Assembly: GCA_028281605.1 (NCBI GenBank)
Contig: JANQJO010000100.1
Coordinates: 1-58,027 of the forward strand
Reading direction: 5' to 3'
Length of the DNA stretch: 58,027 nucleotides
From: Pseudomonadales bacterium
GTDB lineage: Bacteria > Pseudomonadota > Gammaproteobacteria > Pseudomonadales > JANQJO01
The number at the start of each line of letters is the position of its first letter. Position 1 is the stretch's first letter. Below are positions 26,220-35,452 of the stretch, in pieces. Below the pieces are notes generated by a model. The model saw only the letters and a list, made by a program, of their open reading frames with translations, was not told where the DNA came from and did no database searches. The position numbers and the translations under genes are program-made.

Positions 26220-27605
26220 ATGCTTCAACCAAATACAATAAAAAAGCCGAGTGATAAAGTAGATTCGTACGCAGAAACGGAAGCACAACCGCGTCTTAGC
26301 AAAAAAAGAAAGCGCACTGATCCAGATTCAAAAAAAAAGCATACAGCAAGATTATCAACAACTAATAAAATAGAAAAAATGAGGGGACCGAACACTAAAA
26401 AAATAATATTGTCCGGCATCTGTCAAAAGCATCATCAGAAAATTGATCGTGTTTCTACTCCAGACCTCTTGAATAGGCATCAAACAGAAGGTTGGGGTAA
26501 ACATGAAAATAAATTGATAGGCCAAGGAAGACTAAACAGGGTATATTGTGAATGGGGAGAGGTGTTAATAAAATGCTCAAGTGAAATAAAACCAGAAAAG
26601 ACAGAAAAAGAATATCAAACGCAGTTATTCGATAAGATTATAAATCAACTGGCTTTACAACACCTTCATAATTGCTCAGAAGAAATTGATAGTAAAATTC
26701 ACAGATCATTCAAAAATCACGAAAACTATGAATTAATTGAATTTGTCTTACCAACAATTAAATTTCCCAAACCCTATGGTATCTTCAATAGCAATGGTTA
26801 TGGAGAAATCATTGCATGTGAAAGCTTAGAGCCTTCAGGGTCAGAAAAAGCGATGAATTTGATTGAAATGATTCAACTTAGCCCTGGTGGGCATATCGAA
26901 AATGACAAACAAATAGTTATTGCGTTTCAACTTTTGTTGTGTCTCTTTAAAATGAAATCGGCTGGAATAGTACATGGGGATATTAAATTAGAAAACATTA
27001 CTCTAAATATGGAAGATAATCACATTTGGCCTCTTGCAATGATTGATTTAGGCTATTGTAAAGCTTTTCAAAACCAAGAAGGCAGCAACTTTAAAAAAGT
27101 AATGGAATCTTACTGTGAAAATAAAGATTTAACCGATCACATAATTGAATCTTCCGGACTATTAGATTTTTTTCACAGTATCAATGGGACATCAAGGTAT
27201 ATAGCCCCAGAAACTTTAAGAAAATGCCAGAAGAAGAAATATAACACTGAAATAGATTTAAATAAATCAGATATTTGGTGTGTTGGAATAGTCCTTTATA
27301 TCTTGCAATTTAAGACCTTCCCATTTGAGAAACAAGCACAGTACCATACAGTTGAAATGAAACCTCTTCATAAAGATATTCTTGAAGAGTCCGAATATGG
27401 CAAACTTATTTTAAAAATGTTAAACCAATCGGAAACAGAAAGACCAGATGTAGTTGAGTTGATTAATGATCTTTTGAAGATCCCTGCCTTAAAATCAGCT
27501 ATCCCGTTTAAAGACAAGATTGGCAATCTGCTCGGAAATCAAACCCATCAAAAAAATCAAAACAGCTGTCACCAACAACAAAGCGCTCATATTAGTAAAG
27601 CGTGA
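26220..27605 (+). CDS. Eukaryotic-type protein kinase with NLS-like N-terminus (effector candidate)
   Basis: A 461-residue kinase unlike the bacterial one at 20644. The N-terminal ~100 residues are basic and disordered. They contain KKRKRTDPDSKKKH at 28-41, which resembles a bipartite nuclear localisation signal. The kinase domain follows: LIGQGRLNRVYCEWGEVLIKC (glycine loop and Lys, ~110-130), VHGDIKLENI (His 252, Asp 254), MIDLGYCK (Asp 276; DLG in place of DFG), SRYIAPETL (APE) and SDIWCVGIVLYIL. It should be catalytically competent. There is no secretion signal visible and no Shine-Dalgarno at the ATG. The last 37 codons overlap the convergent glycosyltransferase gene by 111 bases. Host-nuclear targeting is inference. 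Confidence 0.78.
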   Translation: MLQPNTIKKPSDKVDSYAETEAQPRLSKKRKRTDPDSKKKHTARLSTTNKIEKMRGPNTKKIILSGICQKHHQKIDRVSTPDLLNRHQTEGWGKHENKLIGQGRLNRVYCEWGEVLIKCSSEIKPEKTEKEYQTQLFDKIINQLALQHLHNCSEEIDSKIHRSFKNHENYELIEFVLPTIKFPKPYGIFNSNGYGEIIACESLEPSGSEKAMNLIEMIQLSPGGHIENDKQIVIAFQLLLCLFKMKSAGIVHGDIKLENITLNMEDNHIWPLAMIDLGYCKAFQNQEGSNFKKVMESYCENKDLTDHIIESSGLLDFFHSINGTSRYIAPETLRKCQKKKYNTEIDLNKSDIWCVGIVLYILQFKTFPFEKQAQYHTVEMKPLHKDILEESEYGKLILKMLNQSETERPDVVELINDLLKIPALKSAIPFKDKIGNLLGNQTHQKNQNSCHQQQSAHISKA

Positions 27606-28364
27606 AAAATTGACAAAAGTATAACTGTAATACCCTACACCTAACATAAAAAAGAACAAACTGATAGGCGTAAAAATTTTCAAGGGAGAATACAAGGTCC
27701 CTATTTTAAAAATAATAAGTAAAAACTTAACGCCATCTTTCCAAACATTAATATGGCTTTTACCAATACGTTCAGGCGCTACAATAGGCACATAGCTGAT
27801 CGCATAGCCGGCTCTAAAAAAAGCCATGGTCACCGTCGTTGGATAAGAAAAGCCATTAGGCATCAAATACAAAAACTCAAGAATCTTTTCTCTACGGACA
27901 GCTCTAAATCCAGAAGTTAAATCTAAAACCGTATGACTCACCATCCAAGAAGCCAACTGATTATAAAAAGCATTACCTAACAAGCGTGCTAAGCTGGCCT
28001 GTGAAGCTTTATTTCGTGCCCCCACAACCATATCATACCCTTGCGATAAACGTTCTAATAAAGAGTCAATTGCTTCGGGTCGATGCTGACCATCTGCATC
28101 CATTAACACTAAAATATCTGAACAAGCATGACGAATCCCAGTTTTCACTGCCGCTCCATTGCCTTGACTGTAACGATGAGAAACCACCTCTACTTGCGAG
28201 GACTCACACACCGCTACCGTATCATCTGTTGAACCATCATCCACCACTAAAATTTGGGCTTCTGGAAATTTTGCTCTCAATTGTGGTAATAAAGAAACTA
28301 ACGATTGCGCTTCATTTTTTGCAGGTAATACAATCGAAAGGTTTTGAGTAAGCTTCGTGTTCAT
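27495..28364 (-). CDS. GT2 glycosyltransferase, polyprenyl-phosphate sugar synthase-like
   Basis: A 289-residue enzyme. The GT-A core shows SIVLPAKNEAQSL, ILVVDDGSTDDT, GNGAAVKTGI and the metal-binding LMDADGQHRPEAI, as in dolichol-phosphate mannose synthases. It ends in two membrane helices (LFFFMLGVGYYSYTF and ALLLVTAVLIFLMGLISEQI), typical of membrane-bound polyprenyl-phosphate sugar synthases. I prefer the ATG at 28364, nine bases after GAGGG; the ATG at 28370 is only three bases away from it. It lies 32 bases downstream of the GT-C/TPR gene and two genes from pilA, so it may supply lipid-linked sugar for pilin glycosylation (inference). Confidence 0.85.
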   Translation of the reverse strand: MNTKLTQNLSIVLPAKNEAQSLVSLLPQLRAKFPEAQILVVDDGSTDDTVAVCESSQVEVVSHRYSQGNGAAVKTGIRHACSDILVLMDADGQHRPEAIDSLLERLSQGYDMVVGARNKASQASLARLLGNAFYNQLASWMVSHTVLDLTSGFRAVRREKILEFLYLMPNGFSYPTTVTMAFFRAGYAISYVPIVAPERIGKSHINVWKDGVKFLLIIFKIGTLYSPLKIFTPISLFFFMLGVGYYSYTFVNFSRFTNMSALLLVTAVLIFLMGLISEQIANLVFKRDS

Positions 28365-28396
28365 ACGCATATTCCCTCATCAATCAGCTTCTAAAG

Positions 28397-30376
28397 TCAG
28401 TTTGGCCTACTTTGCGTTCTACCTTGCAAATTTTGTGATAAAGATTGCAACAATCCTTGATATTTGAGTTTCAATTGAGGCTCCAAAGTCTCAGCATCAA
28501 GACGATGTAATACCTGATGACTCTCCTCATAACGAGCCGCTGCAAACAGGGCCATTGCCAAATTAATCGTATATAAACTTTGCTCTGGTACCAACTGCTC
28601 AGCCTGAGCAAAATAATACACCGCAGGTTCAATTACACCTTGTGTTAAGGTATAAACACCAACCTCATGCCAAAAATGAGCTTTATACTTCCCAGCAAAG
28701 CTCTGATTAAGGTCCACAGCCTGCACCATTTGATTAATGAATCCGATATCGTTGCGACAGTGCTGGCTGGTTTGGCACTGCATAAAATCAAATAAATGGT
28801 GTCTGTTTTCATTATCCATCACCACAACAGGCAAACGCTCTAACAATACAGTTTGCCAACGCACCTCACTCGGCAAACCTACACGATCGTTTAATCTAAT
28901 CAGACCGAGCAAACCTGATAAGTTGTTATCATCGGCTTGATAAGCCAAAGTCAAATGCTCTTTGGCTTTCGTATAATAAGCTTCATTAACACCCTGAACA
29001 CCCTGCTCAGCTTGCGCAATCACTTGCGCGAAATACCATCTAGCTGCTGCGTATTGGCTACGCGCAGAATCAGCCTTACGCACCACCTCTGAAGCCACCA
29101 AGTGTGGCCAATCCTGCCAATGGGATGCCCGCAGAGTAGTCCCAGTAAACATCAACAACACAAAAGCCCAAGCCCATTTTGGCGTCATGAGCCTTTGCAA
29201 CTGAGGCACCTCAGCTACTTTTTGTACCAACGCGTACAGCGCTAATAACAAACCAATCATTGGAAAATAGTTACGATGCTCATGTACCAATTCTAAAGCA
29301 AAAATACTAGACTCCAAGCCATGCCCAATTAAAAACCAACTCATGCCCAATGCAAACAAAGGCCTCTTGTGACGCCAATACCACAGTAAAACCAAGACCA
29401 TAACCCAGGCCAATAAGGCAACAAAAGTACTCACAGGAACAAAAAGGCCTTTAGACAAAACAAAATCATCATGAAATAAAGACATCAAACCCACATCAGG
29501 CAAAACAATTAAACGGACATAAAACCATAAAGCTCTTGCTTGGGTCAGCAAACGTTCCATCAATGAAAAAGATCGTGTCTCATAGCCCTGGCTAACCCAT
29601 TCCCAATGTGCTAACAACACACTCCCTGCTAACACCATTAAGACGCCAAACAACCCCCAAAACACCTGCAATGCGAGACGAATTCGCCCAGACTGAGCAC
29701 GAAAACGTAAAATAAACACTTCCAAACTAGCAAAAACCACCCATAAGCACAGCGCATTTTCCTTACTCAACAGGCCTAACAACCAGGCACTCAAACATCC
29801 TATGAGATAAGGCCAAGCCCACTTCCCCTGCTCAATTTGCAAACGACGTGCTTGCAAATAAGCATATAAAGACAATAACATCCATAAAGTAGCTAAACTG
29901 GTCATACGTTGTACTACATATAACACAGAAGTTAAATTCAAAGGATGTAGTAGCCAAATAGAAGCTAGGCATAACGCGACACCCTGAATCTGCTGTTGCC
30001 CCGTTGCTAAACGCAACAAACGATGCAAAACCACAAGCAATAGACAACCTGCCAGCATATGTATCATAAGATTAGTTAATTTAAAGATAAACGGCTCTAA
30101 GCCTGCACCGTAATAATTGATCGCTAGCGTAAATAAAGCCACAGGCCGCCCTAAAGGCCCGGTTTGAGAAGAGGTCAACGCATGCTCGATAGCATCAAAA
30201 GTTAAGACTTTAAGGTGTAACGCACTGTTTTCAACGAAGGTACTAAAATCATCAAAGACAAAAGGGCCAGAAAGACCAGGACTGTAGGCAATGCAGGTAA
30301 GCAGTAAAACCGCACAAAAAGCCCTAACTATATGGTCTTGAAACAATTTGCCGAGCTTCCTACTCACCCCTGTCAT
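28397..30376 (-). CDS. GT-C-like membrane protein with C-terminal TPR region, beside pilA
   Basis: A 659-residue protein with about ten or more membrane segments in residues 15-410, followed by a soluble TPR-like region (~420-640). The first luminal loop reads FVFDDFSTF, then QTGPLGRPVALFTLAINY and KLTNLMIHMLAGCLL, a GRP...N...H pattern seen in TMTC/ArnT-like GT-C glycosyltransferases, where the acidic pair DD is catalytic. Membrane proteins of this kind are often encoded directly downstream of pilA and some glycosylate the pilin. Here it lies 160 bases from pilA, on the same strand, and next to a GT2 polyprenyl-sugar synthase. Pilin O-glycosylation is a reasoned inference. Confidence 0.75.
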   Translation of the reverse strand: MTGVSRKLGKLFQDHIVRAFCAVLLLTCIAYSPGLSGPFVFDDFSTFVENSALHLKVLTFDAIEHALTSSQTGPLGRPVALFTLAINYYGAGLEPFIFKLTNLMIHMLAGCLLLVVLHRLLRLATGQQQIQGVALCLASIWLLHPLNLTSVLYVVQRMTSLATLWMLLSLYAYLQARRLQIEQGKWAWPYLIGCLSAWLLGLLSKENALCLWVVFASLEVFILRFRAQSGRIRLALQVFWGLFGVLMVLAGSVLLAHWEWVSQGYETRSFSLMERLLTQARALWFYVRLIVLPDVGLMSLFHDDFVLSKGLFVPVSTFVALLAWVMVLVLLWYWRHKRPLFALGMSWFLIGHGLESSIFALELVHEHRNYFPMIGLLLALYALVQKVAEVPQLQRLMTPKWAWAFVLLMFTGTTLRASHWQDWPHLVASEVVRKADSARSQYAAARWYFAQVIAQAEQGVQGVNEAYYTKAKEHLTLAYQADDNNLSGLLGLIRLNDRVGLPSEVRWQTVLLERLPVVVMDNENRHHLFDFMQCQTSQHCRNDIGFINQMVQAVDLNQSFAGKYKAHFWHEVGVYTLTQGVIEPAVYYFAQAEQLVPEQSLYTINLAMALFAAARYEESHQVLHRLDAETLEPQLKLKYQGLLQSLSQNLQGRTQSRPN

Positions 30377-30384
30377 CAGCTTCT

Positions 30385-30427
30385 ATCCATAATCCATCCA
30401 TAATCCATCCATAATCTATCCATAAAA
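30385..30427. repeat. 11-bp tandem repeat (ATCCATAATCC)n
   Basis: Nearly four copies of ATCCATAATCC: two perfect, one with a final T, one partial. It lies between the GT-C/TPR gene start and the pilA terminator. It could vary in length by slippage and so affect the spacing of any promoter for the downstream glycosyltransferase genes. Confidence 0.9.
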
Positions 30428-30442
30428 CAAGCTTACCTAACA

Positions 30443-30472
30443 TAAAAAAAGCCACACTAAGAACGTGTGGCT
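30443..30472 (-). terminator. Rho-independent terminator of pilA
   Basis: On the minus strand, GCCACAC GTTCTTA GTGTGGC is followed by a run of seven T (AAAAAAA at 30444-30450 on the plus strand). It lies about 65 bases past the pilA stop. The downstream glycosyltransferase genes would then need read-through or their own promoter. Confidence 0.85.
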
Positions 30473-30535
30473 GAGGATGGTTGATTGTTTTATAATCTTT
30501 TCTACTAAACAGTATCGATATGGGGTCGCATCGCG

Positions 30536-31009
30536 TTACTGCCTACAATCTGTTGGTAAGTAACGAGAAGCCAAGTTAGTAGTACCTGAAGTCGCAACTG
30601 ACACACCCGATGGAGCACTGGCTCGACCACAAACCCAAACAATCTGGTTAGCAGGGTTGGTTCCAGGTGATAGCGCTAAAGTTTGACCAGAGATATTTGC
30701 ATTCACCCTATTACCAAAAGTCACCGTAATTGCACCTGAGCTCACATTAATACCAGAGACATAGTTACCAGTATAACTGGAGTTAGCCGCCAACCCAGCC
30801 GAAGCATTATTAGAAGGCATAGAGCCACGAGTTGAATAATAGTCAGATACCGCTGCTTTCAACTCACTGGTCATGTTCAAACCTTCTGAAACCTGCGAAC
30901 GAATAGTGTAATCTTGATACTGTGGTACAGCGACTGCGGCTAAGATGCCAATAATAGCCACCACAATCATCAATTCGATCAGAGTAAAACCTTGCTGACG
31001 TGCTTTCAT
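30536..31009 (-). CDS. pilA: Type IVa major pilin PilA
   Basis: A 157-residue prepilin. The leader MKARQQG precedes [20 protein letters not shown], with the PilD cleavage site between G and F and Glu5 present. Two cysteines near the C-terminus (VCGRASAP and TDCRQ) form the pilin disulfide loop. The middle is rich in Ser, Thr, Gly and Asn, including a C-terminal-half stretch suited to O-glycosylation. GGAGAAG precedes the ATG. A sigma-54 promoter lies 91 bases upstream and a terminator follows. pilB, pilC and pilD are divergent from it, the standard pil locus layout. Confidence 0.96.
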   Translation of the reverse strand: MKARQQGFTLIELMIVVAIIGILAAVAVPQYQDYTIRSQVSEGLNMTSELKAAVSDYYSTRGSMPSNNASAGLAANSSYTGNYVSGINVSSGAITVTFGNRVNANISGQTLALSPGTNPANQIVWVCGRASAPSGVSVATSGTTNLASRYLPTDCRQ

Positions 31010-31099
31010 GTTACTTCTCCAAAAAGTTTGGGGTTGGGGTGTTGGTTGTTTAAGTTCAAAACGCTTTTCACGCTTAATTCAAGTCTCAAATAATTAGAA

Positions 31100-31115
31100 T
31101 GCAGCGCTTGTGCCA
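31100..31115 (-). promoter_or_regulatory. Sigma-54 promoter for pilA
   Basis: On the minus strand the sequence is TGGCACAAGCGCTGCA: TGGCAC for the -24 element, five bases, then CTGCA for the -12 element (consensus TGGCAC-N5-TTGCW). Spacing is correct. It would start transcription near 31088, some 80 bases before the pilA ATG. RpoN with PilR drives pilA in many gammaproteobacteria; pilS/pilR are not in the window. Confidence 0.85.
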
Positions 31116-31408
31116 AATCTGATCAATACACCTACTGACAGACTAGTGGGCAGATTTTGCGGTGCTTTTTTGCTTAGGTCAATAAAAAATATGAACACAC
31201 CCTCTCTTTTTTCTTGCCGGATACTGTCCTTTTTAGGAGGATTTACGACAAATTTTGTCAGCCGCAAACACGCTATAATGAAAGCATACTACATAATTGA
31301 TCAATGGAAAAAAGACACAACAAACTTACAATGCTTTAAAAAACGTAAACTTGATACAATGCCTAACGTTTATCTTAATCAATTGTTATATCCAACAGAG
31401 CTAATATC

Positions 31409-33124
31409 ATGGCACCAGCACCGAATGGAAATATATTAAGCGGACTGGCCAGACGGCTGGTAGAAGATGGCATTTTAGCTGAAGAAGACGCCCTGAAAAC
31501 ACAGGAAGAAGCCTCAAGCCAAAACCTACACTTTGTTTCACATCTTATTGAAAGCCAATTAGCCGACTCCAAAACCGTGGCTGTGGCCGCCAGTCATGAA
31601 TTTGGAATTCCAGTGATCTTAGTCGATGCCATAGATATTGAGGCGTTACCCAGAGATATTGTCTCTGAAAAACTGATCTTACAACACCGCGCTCTACCGT
31701 TATATAAGCGCGGTAATCGTTTATTTGTCGCTGTTTCTGACCCTTCCAATGTACTTGGTATTGATGAGATCAAGTTCAACACAGGTTTATCTACAGAGCC
31801 GGTTTTAGCAGAAGACGACAAGCTTACCAAATTAATTGAGAAATACCTTGAAGACGCCGATAAGTCATTGGATCTAGACGACTCCGAATTCGATGAACTG
31901 GATATTGACACTGAAGACCCCAATGCTCGCCAAGAAGATGACTCGGATGTCGCAGATGACGCCCCTATCGTTCGTTTTGTAAACAAAGTCTTATTGGATG
32001 CTATCAAGTTAGGGGCCTCAGACATTCATTTTGAGCCTTACGAAAAAGCCTATCGTGTACGCTTTCGCTACGATGGTATTCTCAAAGAAATCACACGTCC
32101 ACCGATTGCGATTTCTGGCAAAATTGCTGCTCGCCTAAAAGTGATGTCAAGCATGGATATATCCGAAAGACGTGTTCCACAAGACGGTAGAATTAAGCTT
32201 AAGCTATCAAAAAACCGCGCCATTGATTTTCGTGTTAACACCTTGCCAACATTATGGGGTGAAAAAATTTGTCTGCGAATTTTAGATCCCGACAGCGCCA
32301 AGCTAGGTATTGACTTACTAGGATATGAAGAGCATCAAAAAGCACTGTTTCTAGAGGCCCTAGCCCAACCTCAAGGCATGATCTTAGTCACAGGCCCTAC
32401 CGGTAGCGGCAAAACAGTATCACTTTACACGGGGTTAAACATTCTTAACACTCAGGAACGAAATATCTCAACCGCAGAAGACCCAGTAGAAATCAATTTA
32501 GAAGGAATCAATCAAGTCAATGTAAACAATAAGGTAGGGCTCAACTTCAGCTCAGCGCTACGAGCTTTTTTACGCCAAGACCCCGATGTGGTCATGGTTG
32601 GGGAAATTCGAGACCTGGAAACAGCTGAAATTGCCATCAAAGCTGCTCAGACAGGTCACTTAGTATTGTCTACACTTCATACTAATAGTGCACCGGAGAC
32701 ATTAACCCGACTGCGCAATATGGGCGTACCATCTTTTAACATTGCCACTTCGGTGTCTTTGATTATTGCCCAGCGTTTAGCAAGAAGGCTTTGCAGTCAT
32801 TGCAAAGCCCCAGCCAACATCCCCAAACAATCACTGCTTGAATTTGGGTTTGAACAAGAGGAACTGGATGACATTACCATTTATGAGCCTGTTGGCTGTG
32901 AAAAATGCAACAATGAAGGCTACAAGGGACGTGTTGGCATTTACGAAGTGGTTAAAGTGACTGAAGCCATTGCACGCATTATCATGGAAGACGGCAATTC
33001 AATCCAAATTGCAGACACATGTCGCAAAGAAGGATTCGAAGATTTAAGAGCGGCCGGTCTACAAAAAGCCCGCAGCGGAGTGACCAGCCTAGCAGAAGTA
33101 AACCGTGTTACCACAGGACATTAA
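31409..33124 (+). CDS. pilB: Type IV pilus extension ATPase PilB
   Basis: A 571-residue secretion ATPase. The N-terminal MshEN domain (~1-150) includes FGIPVILVDAI and VSDPSNVLGIDEIKF. The C-terminal ATPase has the Walker A GPTGSGKT, the Asp box SDIHFEPYEK, Walker B VVMVGEIRDLETAEIA and the His box GHLVLSTLHTN. Four cysteines (CSHC and CEKC) form the usual zinc site near residue 460-490. It powers pilus assembly at the inner membrane with PilC. pilC follows after three bases. A TATAAT at 31274-31279 may be its -10, but the -35 is weak. Confidence 0.97.
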   Translation: MAPAPNGNILSGLARRLVEDGILAEEDALKTQEEASSQNLHFVSHLIESQLADSKTVAVAASHEFGIPVILVDAIDIEALPRDIVSEKLILQHRALPLYKRGNRLFVAVSDPSNVLGIDEIKFNTGLSTEPVLAEDDKLTKLIEKYLEDADKSLDLDDSEFDELDIDTEDPNARQEDDSDVADDAPIVRFVNKVLLDAIKLGASDIHFEPYEKAYRVRFRYDGILKEITRPPIAISGKIAARLKVMSSMDISERRVPQDGRIKLKLSKNRAIDFRVNTLPTLWGEKICLRILDPDSAKLGIDLLGYEEHQKALFLEALAQPQGMILVTGPTGSGKTVSLYTGLNILNTQERNISTAEDPVEINLEGINQVNVNNKVGLNFSSALRAFLRQDPDVVMVGEIRDLETAEIAIKAAQTGHLVLSTLHTNSAPETLTRLRNMGVPSFNIATSVSLIIAQRLARRLCSHCKAPANIPKQSLLEFGFEQEELDDITIYEPVGCEKCNNEGYKGRVGIYEVVKVTEAIARIIMEDGNSIQIADTCRKEGFEDLRAAGLQKARSGVTSLAEVNRVTTGH

Positions 33125-33127
33125 TAC

Positions 33128-34393
33128 ATGACAGCTCAAGCACAAGCCAAAATGAAAAAAGGGATTAAAACCAGCCAAGTCTCTTCTAACAAACAACAAA
33201 TCTTTAGTTGGGAAGGCACTGACAAACGTGGCAACCGTACCTCAGGAGAAATTTCTGGAGTCAGTATTGCCCTAGCTAAAGCTGAACTCAGACGCCAGGG
33301 TGTGATCACTTCCAAAATCAAAAGAAAGCCCAAACCTTTATTTGGCACGGCCAACAAAAGAATTAACCCACTTGATATTGCCGTTTTCACCAGGCAACTA
33401 GCCACAATGATGAAAGCTGGTGTTCCCTTAGTGCAATCTTTTGATATCGTTGCTGATGGTTTAGAAAACCCTTCGATGAGCAAGTTGGTTCGAGACATCA
33501 AAACAGGCGTAGAATCTGGTAACAGTTTGGCTGCCTCATTGCGTAAATACCCTCAGCACTTTGACGATCTCTTTTGTTCTCTCGTGGCCTCTGGCGAACA
33601 ATCAGGTGCTTTGGAAAATATGCTCGATAGGGTTGCAACCTATAAAGAAAAAACTGAAGCGCTAAAGTCAAAAATCAAAAAAGCCATGAAGTATCCAGCC
33701 GCTGTTGTTGCAGTAGCCATCATCGTGACCGGTATCTTATTGGTCAAGGTGGTTCCTACTTTCCAAGAACTATTTCAAGGTTTTGGCGCCGATCTACCTG
33801 CCTTTACTCAATTTGTGATTGGTATTTCAGAATGGATGCAAAGCAGTTGGTTCATCATGGTTCTCGGTATTATAGGAGGTATGTTTGTCTTTAAAGAAGC
33901 TAAAAGGCGCTCGCAAACTTTCTCTGATGCACTCGATAAACTCTACTTAAAGTTGCCTGTTGTTGGTAATATCTTATACCAAGCCACAGTCGCACGTTTT
34001 GCCAGAACTTTATCAACTACCTTTGCTGCTGGTGTTCCCTTAGTGGATGCTTTAGACTCAGTGGCCAGCGCCACAGGTAACGTCGTTTACAAGAGAGCTG
34101 TCCATAAAATAAAAGATGACGTTTCTTCAGGCCAACAGTTGCAATTTAGTATGAAATCTACCAACGTTTTCCCCCCTATGGCTGTACAAATGGTTTCCAT
34201 TGGTGAAGAATCAGGTGCTTTAGATGCTATGTTAGATAAAGTAGCGTGTTACTATGAAGAAGAAGTGGACAACGCTGTTGATGGTTTAACCAGTTTAATG
34301 GAGCCTCTGATTATGGCCATTCTCGGTATTTTAGTCGGTGGTTTAATTACCGCAATGTATCTACCGATCTTCCAATTAGGTTCAGTGGTTTAA
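33128..34393 (+). CDS. pilC: Type IV pilus platform protein PilC
   Basis: A 421-residue inner-membrane protein with the duplicated T2SSF (GspF) domain. The first copy (~80-205) has FTRQLATMMKAGVPLVQSFDI and LVASGEQSGALENML; the second (~285-405) has FARTLSTTFAAGVPLVDALD and MVSIGEESGALDAML. Three membrane segments are visible, ending LIMAILGILVGGLITAMYLPIF. PilC anchors PilB and the growing pilus. It is tightly spaced with pilB and pilD. Length and order are those of the standard gammaproteobacterial locus. Confidence 0.97.
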   Translation: MTAQAQAKMKKGIKTSQVSSNKQQIFSWEGTDKRGNRTSGEISGVSIALAKAELRRQGVITSKIKRKPKPLFGTANKRINPLDIAVFTRQLATMMKAGVPLVQSFDIVADGLENPSMSKLVRDIKTGVESGNSLAASLRKYPQHFDDLFCSLVASGEQSGALENMLDRVATYKEKTEALKSKIKKAMKYPAAVVAVAIIVTGILLVKVVPTFQELFQGFGADLPAFTQFVIGISEWMQSSWFIMVLGIIGGMFVFKEAKRRSQTFSDALDKLYLKLPVVGNILYQATVARFARTLSTTFAAGVPLVDALDSVASATGNVVYKRAVHKIKDDVSSGQQLQFSMKSTNVFPPMAVQMVSIGEESGALDAMLDKVACYYEEEVDNAVDGLTSLMEPLIMAILGILVGGLITAMYLPIFQLGSVV

Positions 34394-34447
34394 CCAGCTT
34401 TATATATATACCCAAGGAATGCACAAACACAATAGTGATCATCATCT

Positions 34448-35353
34448 ATGCTGGCTGACATGCTGCTGTTTTTATCAAACAATGCAGCAGCTTTTTACAC
34501 AGTAACCTTTATTTTTGGGCTGGTGGTAGGCAGTTTTCTCAATGTCGTCATTCACCGTATTCCTATCATGTTAGAACGTTCTTGGTATGAAAGCGCCAAA
34601 GCCTTTTTACTAGAAGAGAATGCCAACAACCAAATACAAGCAAGCAAATACGACAAACGAATCTTTAACTTACTTTATCCCAATTCATATTGCCCTCACT
34701 GCAAACAACCAGTCAAGGCTTGGCAAAACATTCCATTGATCAGCTACGGCCTATTACTAGGTAAATGCCAGCATTGCAAAACACCTATTTCTCTACGCTA
34801 CCCTCTAATTGAACTTATAGCTGCTCTACTCTGCCTGGCTATTACTTTACGCTTTGGTTTAACCCTCGAGTCTGCTTTAAGCTTAATGTTCACCTGGACT
34901 TTGTTATGTTTATCTGTGATTGATTACGATCACCATCTATTACCAGATCAATTGACCTTACCTTTACTCTGGGTGGGCTTATTGGCCAGTACACAATCTT
35001 TATTTACTACTCCCACAGATGCTATCTTAGGTGCCAGTTTGGGTTATCTAAGTTTATGGTCAGTCTATTGGATTTTCAAATTAATCACAGGAAAAGAAGG
35101 TATGGGATACGGAGATTTCAAATTACTTGCGGCACTAGGCGCATGGTGTGGCTGGCAAGCACTGCCCAGTATTATTGTCTGGTCTTCTTTAGTTGGCGCC
35201 ATCATTGGCATTGGCTTAGTTGTGTTATACAAACGTGACCGTAACAAACCTATTCCTTTTGGACCATATTTGGCTATAGCCGGTTGGCTATATTTTTATT
35301 TCGGGGACAATATCGATATTCAGCAGTGGATGCTGCTACCGGGCACATATTAA
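34448..35353 (+). CDS. pilD: Prepilin peptidase/N-methyltransferase PilD
   Basis: A 301-residue polytopic membrane protease that cleaves and N-methylates prepilins such as PilA. The N-terminal segment GLVVGSFLNVVIHRIPIML is typical. Two zinc-binding pairs, CPHC and CQHC, lie at about residues 82 and 107. The catalytic aspartates are in SVIDYDHHLLPDQ and GMGYGDFKLLAALGAW. Its stop codon TAA (35351-35353) is also the left target-site duplication of repeat copy 5, so a mobile element inserted exactly at the stop without changing the protein. Confidence 0.97.
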   Translation: MLADMLLFLSNNAAAFYTVTFIFGLVVGSFLNVVIHRIPIMLERSWYESAKAFLLEENANNQIQASKYDKRIFNLLYPNSYCPHCKQPVKAWQNIPLISYGLLLGKCQHCKTPISLRYPLIELIAALLCLAITLRFGLTLESALSLMFTWTLLCLSVIDYDHHLLPDQLTLPLLWVGLLASTQSLFTTPTDAILGASLGYLSLWSVYWIFKLITGKEGMGYGDFKLLAALGAWCGWQALPSIIVWSSLVGAIIGIGLVVLYKRDRNKPIPFGPYLAIAGWLYFYFGDNIDIQQWMLLPGTY

Positions 35354-35452
35354 GGAACGAGCACGAAATAACTTTAGCATTTGTCGCTCCTGAACTCGCT
35401 TTGCTCAAACATGCATCTGCTCTAAATGTTAAAGTTATTTCGTACATGTTCC
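35354..35452. repeat. Family-1 palindromic element, copy 5
   Basis: A 99-bp inverted repeat with arms starting GGAACGAGCACGAAATAAC and the shared loop. It is flanked by TAA at 35351-35353 (the pilD stop) and 35453-35455, a perfect duplication. It may terminate the pilBCD transcript. Confidence 0.95.

Noticed and set aside
31110..31439. Plus-strand ORF of 109 codons between pilA and pilB
   Set aside because: It begins inside the sigma-54 promoter of pilA, has no ribosome site, runs into pilB in another frame, and encodes nothing recognisable.
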